Source: Calothrix parasitica NIES-267
Lineage (GTDB): Bacteria > Cyanobacteriota > Cyanobacteriia > Cyanobacteriales > Nostocaceae
Assembly (NCBI RefSeq): GCF_002368095.1
Contig: NZ_AP018227.1
Coordinates: 720,001 to 784,000, forward strand
Direction of reading: 5' to 3'
Length of the DNA: 64,000 nucleotides
Below are positions 55,880-64,000 of this stretch, piece after piece. The notes beneath the pieces were generated by a model. It was not told the DNA's origin, ran no database searches, and saw nothing but the letters and a program-made list of their open reading frames with translations. Every line of letters starts with the position of its first letter. Positions within the stretch are counted from its first letter, which is position 1. Position numbers and translations under genes: made by a program.

Positions 55880-58676
55880 ACTTCAATACCGAATGCAAGG
55901 TGGTTAACAATTCTCTTGCTGTATATGGTTTTGGTAAAAAAGCTGTATGGCTAGAGTTCTTATCAAAAGGCACTTGTTCGCTGGTTGTTAATCCACTAAC
56001 AGCAATTAGACGTAAATTGGGATTCATTTTATGCAATGTTGTAATTGTAGTTGCGCCATCCATTAATGGCATCATCATGTCAATTATTGCTCCACTAATC
56101 TGATTTTTGTGTTGAGCATAAAGTGCTACTGCTTCAATTCCATCGTTGGCTGTTATTGCTTTATAATTATGCTGTTCTAAAGAAGTCAAAGTAATATCTC
56201 TAATTGATGGTTCGTCATCAACTATTAAAATTAACTCTCCATTTCCTAAAGGTGTTTTTAAATATTCTGTTTTTTGATTAGCATTAGTATTCGCTGCTGG
56301 TAGGTATACTTTAAAAATTGAACCTACACATGCCGTACTAGATACATTAATAAATCCATTATGACCTTTAATAATTCCGGTTACTGTTGATAGTCCTAAT
56401 CCCGTACCTTTGCCAAATTCTTTTGTTGTAAAAAATGGTTCAAAAATTCTATCTAATAATTCTTGAGCGATACCAACTCCTGTGTCGGCAACGCTGATAA
56501 CTACATAAGAGCCTACTTTTGCATCAAGATGCATGCCTGCATAATTATCATCAATTACAATGTTTTCGGCAGATATTGTTAATTTTCCGCCATTTGGCAT
56601 TGCGTCGCGAGCATTTAAACAGAAGTTTAATAACACTTGATGTAGCTGAGTGCTATCACCCCATATTTGCCAGACATCTTTTTGAATCGACTCATGAAAT
56701 AAAATCGATTTTGGGAAAGTTTGTTCGACAATTTGCTTCATTTCTCCAACCAATTCTTCTACTGGAATTACAGTGCGATCGCCTTCAATTCCTCGGGCGA
56801 ATGATAACACTTGTTTTACTAGGTTAGCTCCTCGCTTGGCGTTATTCTCAACGATTTCCAAAATGGAATTTTCTTGTTCGTCTTGACTTTTGCTTTTGAG
56901 CAATTGAACTGACATTAAAATTGGCGAAAGCACATTATTTAAATCGTGAGCAATACCGCTTGCTAAAGTACCAATGCTTTCCATGCGCTGAGCGCGTAAA
57001 AATTGCTTTTCTAATTCTTTCTTCTGGGTAATATCTGTATCAACAGTCAATATAGACTTAGGTTCTTGATGCTCATCTTTGACCAAAGTCCACCGACTCT
57101 CAATAATAATTTCTTTACCCGATTTACTAACTTTTTTCAGTTCACCTTGCCAGGAACCATCTTGCAATACTGTATGATAAATATCTTGTTGCTGACCGCT
57201 ATAAATTTCGGGTTTTAAAAGTTCTTTGGCATTTTCACCAATTGCTTCTTCTTCCGTCCAACCATAAATTATTTCTGCACTTTTATTCCACAGTAAAACT
57301 TTGTGAGATAAATCCCGCATAATAATTGCATCGGTCGCAATATCTAATAATGCTGCTTGTTCGCGTAATTGATGCTCTATGTGCTTGCGGCTAGTAATAT
57401 TTTCAAACATATATAGCCGTGCAAAATATTGATTATCTTGATTTTGAATTGCTCTAGAAAAGCGTCGGATAGTACGACCATCAGGTAATAATATTTCGTC
57501 TTCACAAATACATTTTTCAAAAAAATCGGGTTGGCAAGAATTAATAAAAGGAGGAGACTGAGATGTTAATTTACGAAATTCTTCCACGATATCTTCATGT
57601 TTGAACGCTCCAGATTCGACCCGTTTTTTTAAAAACTCCAAGCCCCAAATATCATAAAAACGTTGATTCGCATACAAAATATTTCCAGTACGGTTTTCCA
57701 CCACATAGAAAGCTAATGGTGATACGCTCGTCATCGAACGCAAAAGTGTTTGTTTCCAACGTAGTCTTTCTTCCGCTTCCTTACGCTGAGTTATATCATC
57801 AACTAAATAAGCGAATCTTTGATGTTCCGAGTAATTTCCAATTGGTGAAACTTTAGCTTTGAGCCATTTACTACCATCTTGAGTATCGAAAGGATATTCA
57901 AAAGTTACAGAAGACTGAGTAGTTTGTGTTTGATGGTAATAGTCAATCCACTCACTTATTAGCTTGAGTGGAATTTTCATATCACTAATGAAGCGATTTT
58001 TCATTTCTTCAGTCGTCAAACCCAAGAATTTGGCCGCAGCAGTATTACCAGAAATATGTAGAATATCGTTATTCCGAACCTCAACAATCCCCATCATCAT
58101 CGGAGCGCTATCAAAAAAACTTTTGATAATACTTTCGCTTTCATCTAAAGCTTCTTTTGCTTGCTCGTATTCTGTTTTAATATCAGCTAATTTATTTAAA
58201 CCAATTCGTATTTCTAATTGCTTCATCACCAAACGACTAATCGCTTCAAGTGAATGTATTTGTTCGGAACTTATCGAACGAGGTACCGTATCGATAGCAC
58301 ATAGAGTTCCTATCACCTCACCTTTAGGTGTAATTAACGGTATCCCAACATAAGACCTGACATTCGGCTCAGAAATTACCACAGGATTAGTCGCAAACCG
58401 CTCATTAGCTAAAGTATCGGGAATAACTAAAGTCTCACCAAGACTGACGCATAAAGAGCCAAAGCCTATATTCCTAGGCATTTCTGAGACACTTAATCCC
58501 AGTTGCGCCTTAAACCATTGACGCTCAGCATCAACTAAATTTATCAAAGCAATTGGTGTTTGAGCAACTTGCTTAGCCAACAACACTAAATCATCAAAAG
58601 TCTGTTCCGGTGCAGTATCAAGAATCTCATACTCATATAAAGCTTTTAGCCTTGACGCTTCATTTTCAGAAACCAT
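55878..58676 (-). CDS. Hybrid sensor histidine kinase/response regulator
   Basis: 932 residues. Domains: GAF (20-155, with FGSLCVSLGETLVIPDTLANERF), three PAS/PAC segments (185-300, 310-430, 440-555), HisKA with His577 in GIAHDLNNVLSPI, HATPase (DTGVGI and GTGLGLSTV) and a C-terminal receiver (ILIVDDEPSIRD, phospho-Asp866, KPYT). The GAF lacks cyanobacteriochrome cysteines and resembles the N-terminal GAF common in cyanobacterial sensors. Soluble. Its PAS and kinase architecture differs from the neighbouring kinase, so they are not recent duplicates. ATG 58676. Confidence 0.88.
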   Translation of the reverse strand: MVSENEASRLKALYEYEILDTAPEQTFDDLVLLAKQVAQTPIALINLVDAERQWFKAQLGLSVSEMPRNIGFGSLCVSLGETLVIPDTLANERFATNPVVISEPNVRSYVGIPLITPKGEVIGTLCAIDTVPRSISSEQIHSLEAISRLVMKQLEIRIGLNKLADIKTEYEQAKEALDESESIIKSFFDSAPMMMGIVEVRNNDILHISGNTAAAKFLGLTTEEMKNRFISDMKIPLKLISEWIDYYHQTQTTQSSVTFEYPFDTQDGSKWLKAKVSPIGNYSEHQRFAYLVDDITQRKEAEERLRWKQTLLRSMTSVSPLAFYVVENRTGNILYANQRFYDIWGLEFLKKRVESGAFKHEDIVEEFRKLTSQSPPFINSCQPDFFEKCICEDEILLPDGRTIRRFSRAIQNQDNQYFARLYMFENITSRKHIEHQLREQAALLDIATDAIIMRDLSHKVLLWNKSAEIIYGWTEEEAIGENAKELLKPEIYSGQQQDIYHTVLQDGSWQGELKKVSKSGKEIIIESRWTLVKDEHQEPKSILTVDTDITQKKELEKQFLRAQRMESIGTLASGIAHDLNNVLSPILMSVQLLKSKSQDEQENSILEIVENNAKRGANLVKQVLSFARGIEGDRTVIPVEELVGEMKQIVEQTFPKSILFHESIQKDVWQIWGDSTQLHQVLLNFCLNARDAMPNGGKLTISAENIVIDDNYAGMHLDAKVGSYVVISVADTGVGIAQELLDRIFEPFFTTKEFGKGTGLGLSTVTGIIKGHNGFINVSSTACVGSIFKVYLPAANTNANQKTEYLKTPLGNGELILIVDDEPSIRDITLTSLEQHNYKAITANDGIEAVALYAQHKNQISGAIIDMMMPLMDGATTITTLHKMNPNLRLIAVSGLTTSEQVPFDKNSSHTAFLPKPYTARELLTTLHSVLK

Positions 58677-59310
58677 TATCTTTAATATTCCTACTATTGC
58701 TGAATTTCCTTTCTTCTTTGGAGAATGTTACTTTTAACTAGACTTCATTAATAGGGGAAAATTTGTGGAGGTGGTTGTGCGTTGACTAGCTGCTAAAAAC
58801 CACAAAAGGGAACACCATTGCATTACAAAATCCTCAGTTGACTAAAGCTGTGAGAGTCCTTCGTACTAACACCAATCAATAACCAGAAACATAAACCAGG
58901 ATAATTTTCCAGCAAAGAAACGATTATTTGTAGTCAGTGCATAGCTAGAAACAGAACAATGCTTATCTACTACAACTAAACACACCAAAATTTCGTCACA
59001 TAAACTATATTAATATGCTTTCGGCAGACGAAAATCATTGTTATACTAAAGTGTATTTACGCAAACCATGACAAAATTTCGTATTTTTTAGTATTTTATT
59101 CTATTAAATAAAAATCGGTAAACAGCAGGTCGATTCGCTCATTAAAAAGCAGTGAGGCGGAAATAAACGATTAAACAGCGATTATAGTGAAGCCGAAATT
59201 TGTTTGTAATTTACTTGCTACTTTTAACTCTTGACTTTCCTGTTTACCAATATCGTGCTTTAAATAAAAAATAGCAGAACTAAATATTATTGAAGTTATA
59301 AGAAAATATT
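58677..59310. other. 634-bp intergenic region, no gene seen
   Basis: Spacer between the divergent kinase and moaE genes. No sustained frame, tRNA or strong hairpin; moderately AT-rich. Promoters of both genes should lie here. Confidence 0.45.
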
Positions 59311-59826
59311 ATGAACTCATTTCCTTCAACCACATTAAATTCCGCAGTTAAGCCTAAACCAGGAGATAATTTCGCCATTACTTTTGCTCCTCTTTCACTT
59401 CCAGAAGCTTATAATTTGGCCGACCATCCAGCCAATGGTGCGATTGTGGTGATGAGTGGAACAGTTCGCAATCAAACCGATGGAATACCAGTAACTTCTT
59501 TGGAATACCAGGCTTATGAACCAATGGCTATGCGAGTCTTTTATCAAATTGCTGCTGAGATTCGCAACAAGTGGACGGATACAAATCGCGTGATAATTCA
59601 CCACCGTACCGGACATTTAAAAATCGGTGAAATTAGCGTTTTAGTAGCAGTAGGTTGTCCTCATCGCTCGGAAGCTTTTGAAGCTTGTCGCTACGCTATT
59701 GATACTCTCAAGCACAATGCTCCTATTTGGAAAAAAGAACATAATCGCGATGGTTCCAGTAATTGGGTAAGTATTGGAGCTTGTGAAGAGGGAGAGGGGG
59801 AGAGGGGGAGAGAGGGAGAGGGGTAG
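59311..59826 (+). CDS. moaE: Molybdopterin synthase catalytic subunit MoaE
   Basis: MoaE with MoaD inserts sulfur into precursor Z to form molybdopterin. The 171-residue protein has an N-terminal extension, then AIVVMSGTVRNQTDGIPVTSLEYQAYEPMAMRVF, HRTGHLKIGEISVLVAVGCPHRSEAFEACRYAID and the catalytic-lysine segment WKKEHNRDG. The last 13 or so residues (EEGEGERGREGEG) are encoded by the purine-rich repeat that follows, so the natural end has been replaced or extended. Function should survive, since the catalytic part is intact. Confidence 0.92.
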   Translation: MNSFPSTTLNSAVKPKPGDNFAITFAPLSLPEAYNLADHPANGAIVVMSGTVRNQTDGIPVTSLEYQAYEPMAMRVFYQIAAEIRNKWTDTNRVIIHHRTGHLKIGEISVLVAVGCPHRSEAFEACRYAIDTLKHNAPIWKKEHNRDGSSNWVSIGACEEGEGERGREGEG

Positions 59827-59892
59827 AGGGGGAGAGAGGGATAGGGAGATAGGGGGAGAGAGGGAGAGAGGGAGAGAGGGAGAGAGGGAGAC
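59786..59892 (+). repeat. Purine tandem repeat GAGAGGGAGAGG
   Basis: About 15 imperfect units of GAGAGGG/GAGGGGG. The first 40 bases are translated as the C-terminus of MoaE and the rest is non-coding. Confidence 0.9.
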
Positions 59893-60051
59893 AAGGGGAC
59901 AAAAACTGATATCTGATTTAAAAATTTTTATTTCATATTATTTCTTAACATAAATCCCGTTATTGTATTGCACTTTGTAACTATGCATTAACTCTAAAGA
60001 CTTATTCCTTTAGACTTATTTTTTATAGAAAAGTTTTTGTATAAACGTGCC

Positions 60052-60372
60052 ATGCATCTAATAAATTTTACCTGTCATAATTTTTTTGTAACGCTTTCAT
60101 TTTTTGCTTGCATTACGGGTTTATTAATCTTGCTGGATAAAGAGCAGTTTGAAACAGAAATGGAGCAAACCGAAAAAATCTTGTTTAGAATGAGCTTTTC
60201 GTACTGGTTAGTTTATTGTATTGCTTTCGGTATTGAGAAAATAGTTTTACCGTTCCCAGAAGCTGTAGTAATGAGTTTGAGGATGACTACAGCTCTGTCA
60301 TATTTTCTAACATTTTCCTGTATTATCTGCTTGCCATTACATAAATTTGCCATGCGAAGAATTGAGGAGTAG
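60052..60372 (+). CDS. Small hypothetical membrane protein
   Basis: 106 residues from ATG 60052 (a TTG at 60037 is in frame). Three hydrophobic segments are visible: FFVTLSFFACITGLLILL, FSYWLVYCIAFGIEKIVL and ALSYFLTFSCIICLPLH, separated by a charged loop (DKEQFETEMEQTEKILF). No family recognised. It lies between moaE and the convergent DUF2103 gene. Confidence 0.6.
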   Translation: MHLINFTCHNFFVTLSFFACITGLLILLDKEQFETEMEQTEKILFRMSFSYWLVYCIAFGIEKIVLPFPEAVVMSLRMTTALSYFLTFSCIICLPLHKFAMRRIEE

Positions 60373-60447
60373 AAAATAGGGAATAGGGAATAGGGAATAG
60401 TTTGTGATTCTACTAACCACTAACAGCTAACCACTAACAGCTAACAA

Positions 60448-60747
60448 CTATTTCCTCATCGCAGTTGAAATTGCATTTTGTAATTCATTTTGCTCTAAGG
60501 TCGTAAGAATAAAGACTTCTTGTACGGTTTTTCCGTGACGTGCGATAATTTTAAACCCACCTCTAATTGGAACCGACACTCGTAATTGCATATGAGGAGA
60601 GTGACCTCTCACGCGACGAATCTCCCCTGGTGTTATGGTTTGAATACTTTCTTGTTTACAGAGACGTTCGAGAATAGGGATAAGACCGTTTATGTGAGTG
60701 GAGTGATTCCAAACGAGTCTGCCGGATTTAGAGGTGGGTTTAGCCAT
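60448..60747 (-). CDS. DUF2103 family protein
   Basis: 99 residues matching the cyanobacterial DUF2103 family. Landmarks: SGRLVWNHSTHINGLIPILERL near the start (His pair), and PGEIRRVRGHSPHMQLRVSVPIRGGFKIIARHGKTVQEVF. The His/Arg-rich makeup has been taken to suggest metal or nucleic acid binding, but no role is proven. It starts two bases after the clpS stop, so the two are co-translated or at least co-transcribed. Confidence 0.85.
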   Translation of the reverse strand: MAKPTSKSGRLVWNHSTHINGLIPILERLCKQESIQTITPGEIRRVRGHSPHMQLRVSVPIRGGFKIIARHGKTVQEVFILTTLEQNELQNAISTAMRK

Positions 60748-60749
60748 TT

Positions 60750-61043
60750 CTATGCTGCCTCTAAAGGAGCCATTGTCAAACCAGCTCTACGCAGTTGCTG
60801 GTGATATAGTTCGGCTGGTTCTTGAGGTCCGACCCAAACAATTGCTTGTCCTTCATGATGTATCTGATTAGTGAGTTCCCAAGCATGGTCTGAAGTCATT
60901 CCTGGAATATACTTCATCAAACATTCGGCTACATGCCCAAAAGTATTAAAGTCGTCGTTGAGGACAATTACTTTAAAATTAGGATAGGTTTTCCGGGTAA
61001 CTTGACCCGAACGCTCGGGTGCTATGGTTGGTGCGTTAGCCAT
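60750..61043 (-). CDS. clpS: ATP-dependent Clp protease adaptor ClpS
   Basis: ClpS delivers N-degron substrates to ClpC/ClpP. About 97 residues from ATG 61043 (longer starts at 61076 and 61109 are possible but their extra parts are not typical). The core YPNFKVIVLNDDFNTFGHVAECLMKYIPGMTSDHAWELTNQIHHEGQAIVWVG has the LNDD motif that contacts the N-terminal residue of the substrate. It ends with RRAGLTMAPLEAA. It is followed by DUF2103 in a two-gene operon. Confidence 0.9.
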   Translation of the reverse strand: MANAPTIAPERSGQVTRKTYPNFKVIVLNDDFNTFGHVAECLMKYIPGMTSDHAWELTNQIHHEGQAIVWVGPQEPAELYHQQLRRAGLTMAPLEAA

Positions 61044-61596
61044 CCCATATATATTTGCTGATAATTTAGTAACCATAAAAGATGTGCTAGGGATTTTAAT
61101 AAAATGCATTCCAAATAATTAGTTTAATGCATTGTTTGCAATGAGTGTTTGTCAGTTACTAATTATCAATTATCATCAAAATCCAAGGATGCTCGAAACT
61201 CAGTTATCTTGGAACGCAGAGGAAAGCCATAGCGATAATAATTAGAGATAGTAACCGTTTCTTGGCGGCAATCGCTTAACCTACAAACCTATTTAACTAA
61301 CAGATTATAAAGCAGGTAACTAGCTACAAGTCATCGCTGTAGGAACTTTATCCTTACTTTAAACGCAATAGGCATAAAGTACCGAATCTGCTTGACTAAA
61401 ACTTTATTTCGGGGATTTATCGTTATTGGACAAAAGTCTTTGTCAGAAATACTCAGCCAGCATTCCTGTAAGATGCTCTATGCGAAATATTCTCTTACCT
61501 CAGCACTCCTTCTAGGACATACCAGAAAGATGGCCGATAAATGACGATCCACATCTGACTGATGAAAATTGATAACTAATAACCGAAACTCAGGAC
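61044..61596. other. Intergenic region, no gene seen
   Basis: About 490 bases between clpS and the FAD oxidoreductase gene. Mixed composition, no sustained frame, no repeat array and no strong terminator. Confidence 0.45.
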
Positions 61597-63612
61597 TTAT
61601 CTCCAATCATTCCATTTTTCGTTAAAAATTGAAGTATCTGGGAAAGCAGTAGGATTATTGTTTTGTTTCAACAAGCGCTGTAGTTTAATCAACTGGGGTT
61701 CAATTCTGGGTAGTTCATCCACCAGTTCGTAAGGTGCAATATTATTTTTCAGTGCAAAAGCTGCTGTAGTTCCCGCAGCTGCACCAGCAGACCATTCAAA
61801 GGAATGTACGCGATAAGCAGCAGCAGCAATGTGACTTGTAGCGATACTCTTACCAGCGACTAGTAAGTTATCTATTTTCTGGGGAATCATTGCTCGAAGC
61901 GCAATTTGAAACGGATAAGCTTGTCCTGCACCCCGTCTTTCACCTTCACGTTCGGTATTTCCTGGTGCTTCTGGAGGACTTTTTGTCATGCAGGGGTGAA
62001 AGTCAATAGCGTAATGTCCAATACCTACCGCATCGGGGAAAACCGTGGAACGAGTTCTTCTGACTACGTCTTCCGGACGTTTCCTACCGGTAAGCACTGA
62101 AGTTGCTTCTAAACCAGCTAAAGAAGCTTTGAGACGACGATACATCTTTGCAGGTAAAGTATTGCGGTAATACTCGTCAGTATAATCGCGGCGAGAAATA
62201 TCAATTTCTTCGATAGTAAAGCCTTTAGGATGGGCGTAACCAGGACGACCAATAATACGTCTTCCTTCTCGCATATACGGATATTTAGATAAACCGTGAG
62301 CGGTTCCCATCGGTGAATTTAAACCTTTGAGATAGCGATGATTTGGATGAAGTTTTTTAACACCGTCACCAAGTTGAGAATCCGTAGTTCCCCTAACCAA
62401 CCAGTAAAAATATCCTTTGGAAATTTCCTCACCTTTACGTAAAGCGTCGGTTCTAAGTCCTCCCAACCAACCACCGGGTTCTAACTGTCCTGAAGCTTGT
62501 AGTTGTCCGCGAGTATAAATCAAGTTATCTTGAGCAGTTCCCGGACGGTAATCGTTACCCCAAGTCCAGTTTTGCATGGAAATATCCCCAGGGGTAGGAG
62601 CAGTAAATTCTATACCTCTAAACTTCATCGGTTCCCCGGTTTGAGGACTCCAAATCCGACGATAGGTATGTACTAACTCGAAGCTAGCTAAGCGCTCTAA
62701 TTCATAACTATAGTAAGGAGAATATTGGGGGTAAAAACTCGGCATTTCATGCTCTTGAGGCTCCTTCGTAGTCTCCATTGCAAAGGTGTAAGTAAAACCT
62801 TGAGTGCAGTAAGGGTCATTAGTAGCACTAGAAGAAGAAGGTTCTAGATAAGAACGTGGGTCAATACCAAGACGATAAGGAACATCCGCAAGACCAACTA
62901 TTTCTCCGGTTTCGCTAGCATCAACAACATACCAATTTGGAGCATTGCTAGTTTTAGATTGCTTGGGAACAAAGCGGATTATTGATTTATTAAAACGCGA
63001 AGAATTCTCATAAGTATAAGCATCTTCAATGGTTTCAGATAAGGTAAAAGTATTGATAGGAGGTGCCCCATTTGATGGTGTATGTTGAATTGCATAAGCA
63101 CTACCAATTATTTTTCCACCACTATCAGTTTCGAGTTCCTTAACAACAGTATTGGGGAACCAATTGAGTTTTCCTCGACCTTTTCTTTGAGCATCTTTAA
63201 GCATTCCAGCCAGAACTTTGTGGCCGTCGAGAGGAAGAAAACAAGAATAACTTACCCAACAGTCACCGGGGTTGAGTTCACCGTAAGTTTCACCGATGCG
63301 TTTTCGTAATTCTAAATAACCACGGGAATAAAATAATTGTTGACGTTGGGTTGGACGTTCATCAAGTGCGGAAGTTCCTTGAGAAGAAATTTGTCCTCCC
63401 ATCCAGTCAGTTATTTCTGTTAAACAAACTTCTTTTCCTGCGAGCAAACTTTCATAAGCTGTAGCGATACCGGATAGTCCACCACCTACAACCAATATGT
63501 CACATTTTATAGTTTTATCTGGGCTTCTAGATGGTGCAGCAACAACGGATAAGGGTGTAACAAATGAAAGTAATGTTGAGAAAAGAGTAAGTAAAGACAA
63601 CGAGCGTTTCAT
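61597..63612 (-). CDS. Exported FAD-dependent oxidoreductase
   Basis: 671 residues. A signal peptide (SLLTLFSTLLSFVTPLSVVAA, cleavage about after AAPS) precedes the FAD-binding dinucleotide motif CDILVVGGGLSGIATAYESLLAG (42-64). The rest fits the large FAD-dependent oxidoreductase group that includes xanthan-lyase-like and similar periplasmic enzymes: WMGGQISSQGTSALDE, WYVVDASETGEIVGLADVPYRLG, and a C-terminal LLVAGKSIATSHIAAAAYRVHSFEWSAGAAAG that closes the flavin site. The substrate is unknown. ATG 63612. No neighbouring gene in the window gives context. Confidence 0.8.
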   Translation of the reverse strand: MKRSLSLLTLFSTLLSFVTPLSVVAAPSRSPDKTIKCDILVVGGGLSGIATAYESLLAGKEVCLTEITDWMGGQISSQGTSALDERPTQRQQLFYSRGYLELRKRIGETYGELNPGDCWVSYSCFLPLDGHKVLAGMLKDAQRKGRGKLNWFPNTVVKELETDSGGKIIGSAYAIQHTPSNGAPPINTFTLSETIEDAYTYENSSRFNKSIIRFVPKQSKTSNAPNWYVVDASETGEIVGLADVPYRLGIDPRSYLEPSSSSATNDPYCTQGFTYTFAMETTKEPQEHEMPSFYPQYSPYYSYELERLASFELVHTYRRIWSPQTGEPMKFRGIEFTAPTPGDISMQNWTWGNDYRPGTAQDNLIYTRGQLQASGQLEPGGWLGGLRTDALRKGEEISKGYFYWLVRGTTDSQLGDGVKKLHPNHRYLKGLNSPMGTAHGLSKYPYMREGRRIIGRPGYAHPKGFTIEEIDISRRDYTDEYYRNTLPAKMYRRLKASLAGLEATSVLTGRKRPEDVVRRTRSTVFPDAVGIGHYAIDFHPCMTKSPPEAPGNTEREGERRGAGQAYPFQIALRAMIPQKIDNLLVAGKSIATSHIAAAAYRVHSFEWSAGAAAGTTAAFALKNNIAPYELVDELPRIEPQLIKLQRLLKQNNNPTAFPDTSIFNEKWNDWR

Positions 63613-64000
63613 TATTAGTAAATTCCGTTAAACTCCTATGACGGGTTCTCATTAAAATTTTTTATCTTAAAAAAAAATTAATGGGTTCCCTATGACAGTC
63701 TTAGACGCTACCATTATGGAAATGTTTACCGCAAGCGTTTTAAGAGAGATAATTAGTAATTTAAGCTACAACTACACTCTTTTTGAGATAATAGAAATAT
63801 GAAAAAATACATGGATGTTTACTGTAAAATAAACTTAATTGTCAAAAAATAGTGTTGTCAATCAGACATTGTTGTTTAGATGATTTTTTAAAATTAGATT
63901 GTTGAAAATAGTATTATTTGATTTAGCTAAAATAGATTAATTTACAAATATAAAATCATATTATAAAAAATCAGATACATTCTCGATGAATCAAAACTTA
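63613..64000. other. Intergenic region at right edge, no gene seen
   Basis: AT-rich sequence upstream of the oxidoreductase gene; no open frame or structured element recognised before the edge. Confidence 0.4.

Noticed and set aside
55742-55954. 70-codon plus-strand frame
   Set aside because: It runs through the CAATCCC heptamer tract and antisense to the kinase gene.
1-64000. tRNA or rRNA genes
   Set aside because: I looked for T-loop words (GGTTCGAAT and variants) on both strands and found none in a cloverleaf context; no rRNA-like sequence was seen.

Overview
The window is chromosomal DNA of a filamentous cyanobacterium, most likely a heterocyst former of the Nostocales (Rivularia/Calothrix/Nostoc type). 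The evidence is the gene set: petG and a cytM-type cytochrome, a Ycf54 chlorophyll-cyclase factor, crtE, an XisH/XisI pair, and cyanobacterial DUF families (DUF3370, DUF3598, DUF2555, DUF2103). The repeat content agrees: HIP1 octamers (GCGATCGC, e.g. 5214, 10972, 16410, 24104, 38349), many tracts of 7-base tandem repeats between genes, palindromic repeats and a tiny mobile hairpin element. The DNA is AT-rich with long intergenic spaces. I found no rRNA, tRNA, CRISPR array, phage or intact transposase gene.

Layout. 1-8.9 kb: a partial gene, a DUF3370 gene, hisH, rsmD, petG divergent from a cytM-like gene, a TspO-like membrane protein, xisH-xisI, a minimal pentapeptide-type ORF and an ABC exporter. 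8.9-12.4 kb: a MITE between two 105-bp direct repeats, then an oxidative-stress block made of a thioredoxin-reductase-like flavoprotein, a type II peroxiredoxin and a divergent PerR/Fur regulator with overlapping palindromes between the last two. 12.4-26.4 kb: an accessory zone with three pentapeptide-repeat genes, mutS, a kinase-like protein, a DUF6745-like gene with a duplicated C-terminal piece, a PD-(D/E)XK-like protein, a frameshifted SMI1/KNR4 gene, an AI-2E family permease and gene debris. 26.4-33.2 kb: a housekeeping stretch (NUDIX, lipoprotein, folD-crtE-PAP2-like, SPOR-like protein, ycf54, SnoaL-like, pdxJ). 33.5-45.4 kb: a TPR lipoprotein, a kinase-FGE fusion, a DUF2887/Rpn gene broken by a 40-bp hairpin insertion, coaBC, DUF2555, an esterase, purH, two Yfr2-like small RNAs and small conserved proteins. 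46-50.2 kb: tandem M50 proteases, a small exported protein, an LD-carboxypeptidase and a DapF-like protein lacking both catalytic cysteines. 50.4-58.7 kb: a GalU-type uridylyltransferase and two large hybrid histidine kinases, one with a dual-cysteine cyanobacteriochrome-type GAF domain. 58.7-64 kb: moaE, a small membrane protein, DUF2103-clpS and an exported FAD oxidoreductase.

How it fits together. Most genes are single transcription units separated by repeat-filled spacers. Likely functional groupings are the peroxide block (PerR/Prx/flavoprotein), folD-crtE-PAP2-like, DUF2103-clpS, and the cell-envelope run at 46-50 kb. The items most worth follow-up are the candidate photoreceptor kinase, the paired Yfr2-like RNAs with a Yfr1-complementary 5' end, the Cys-less DapF homologue, and the MITE and small-hairpin insertions.
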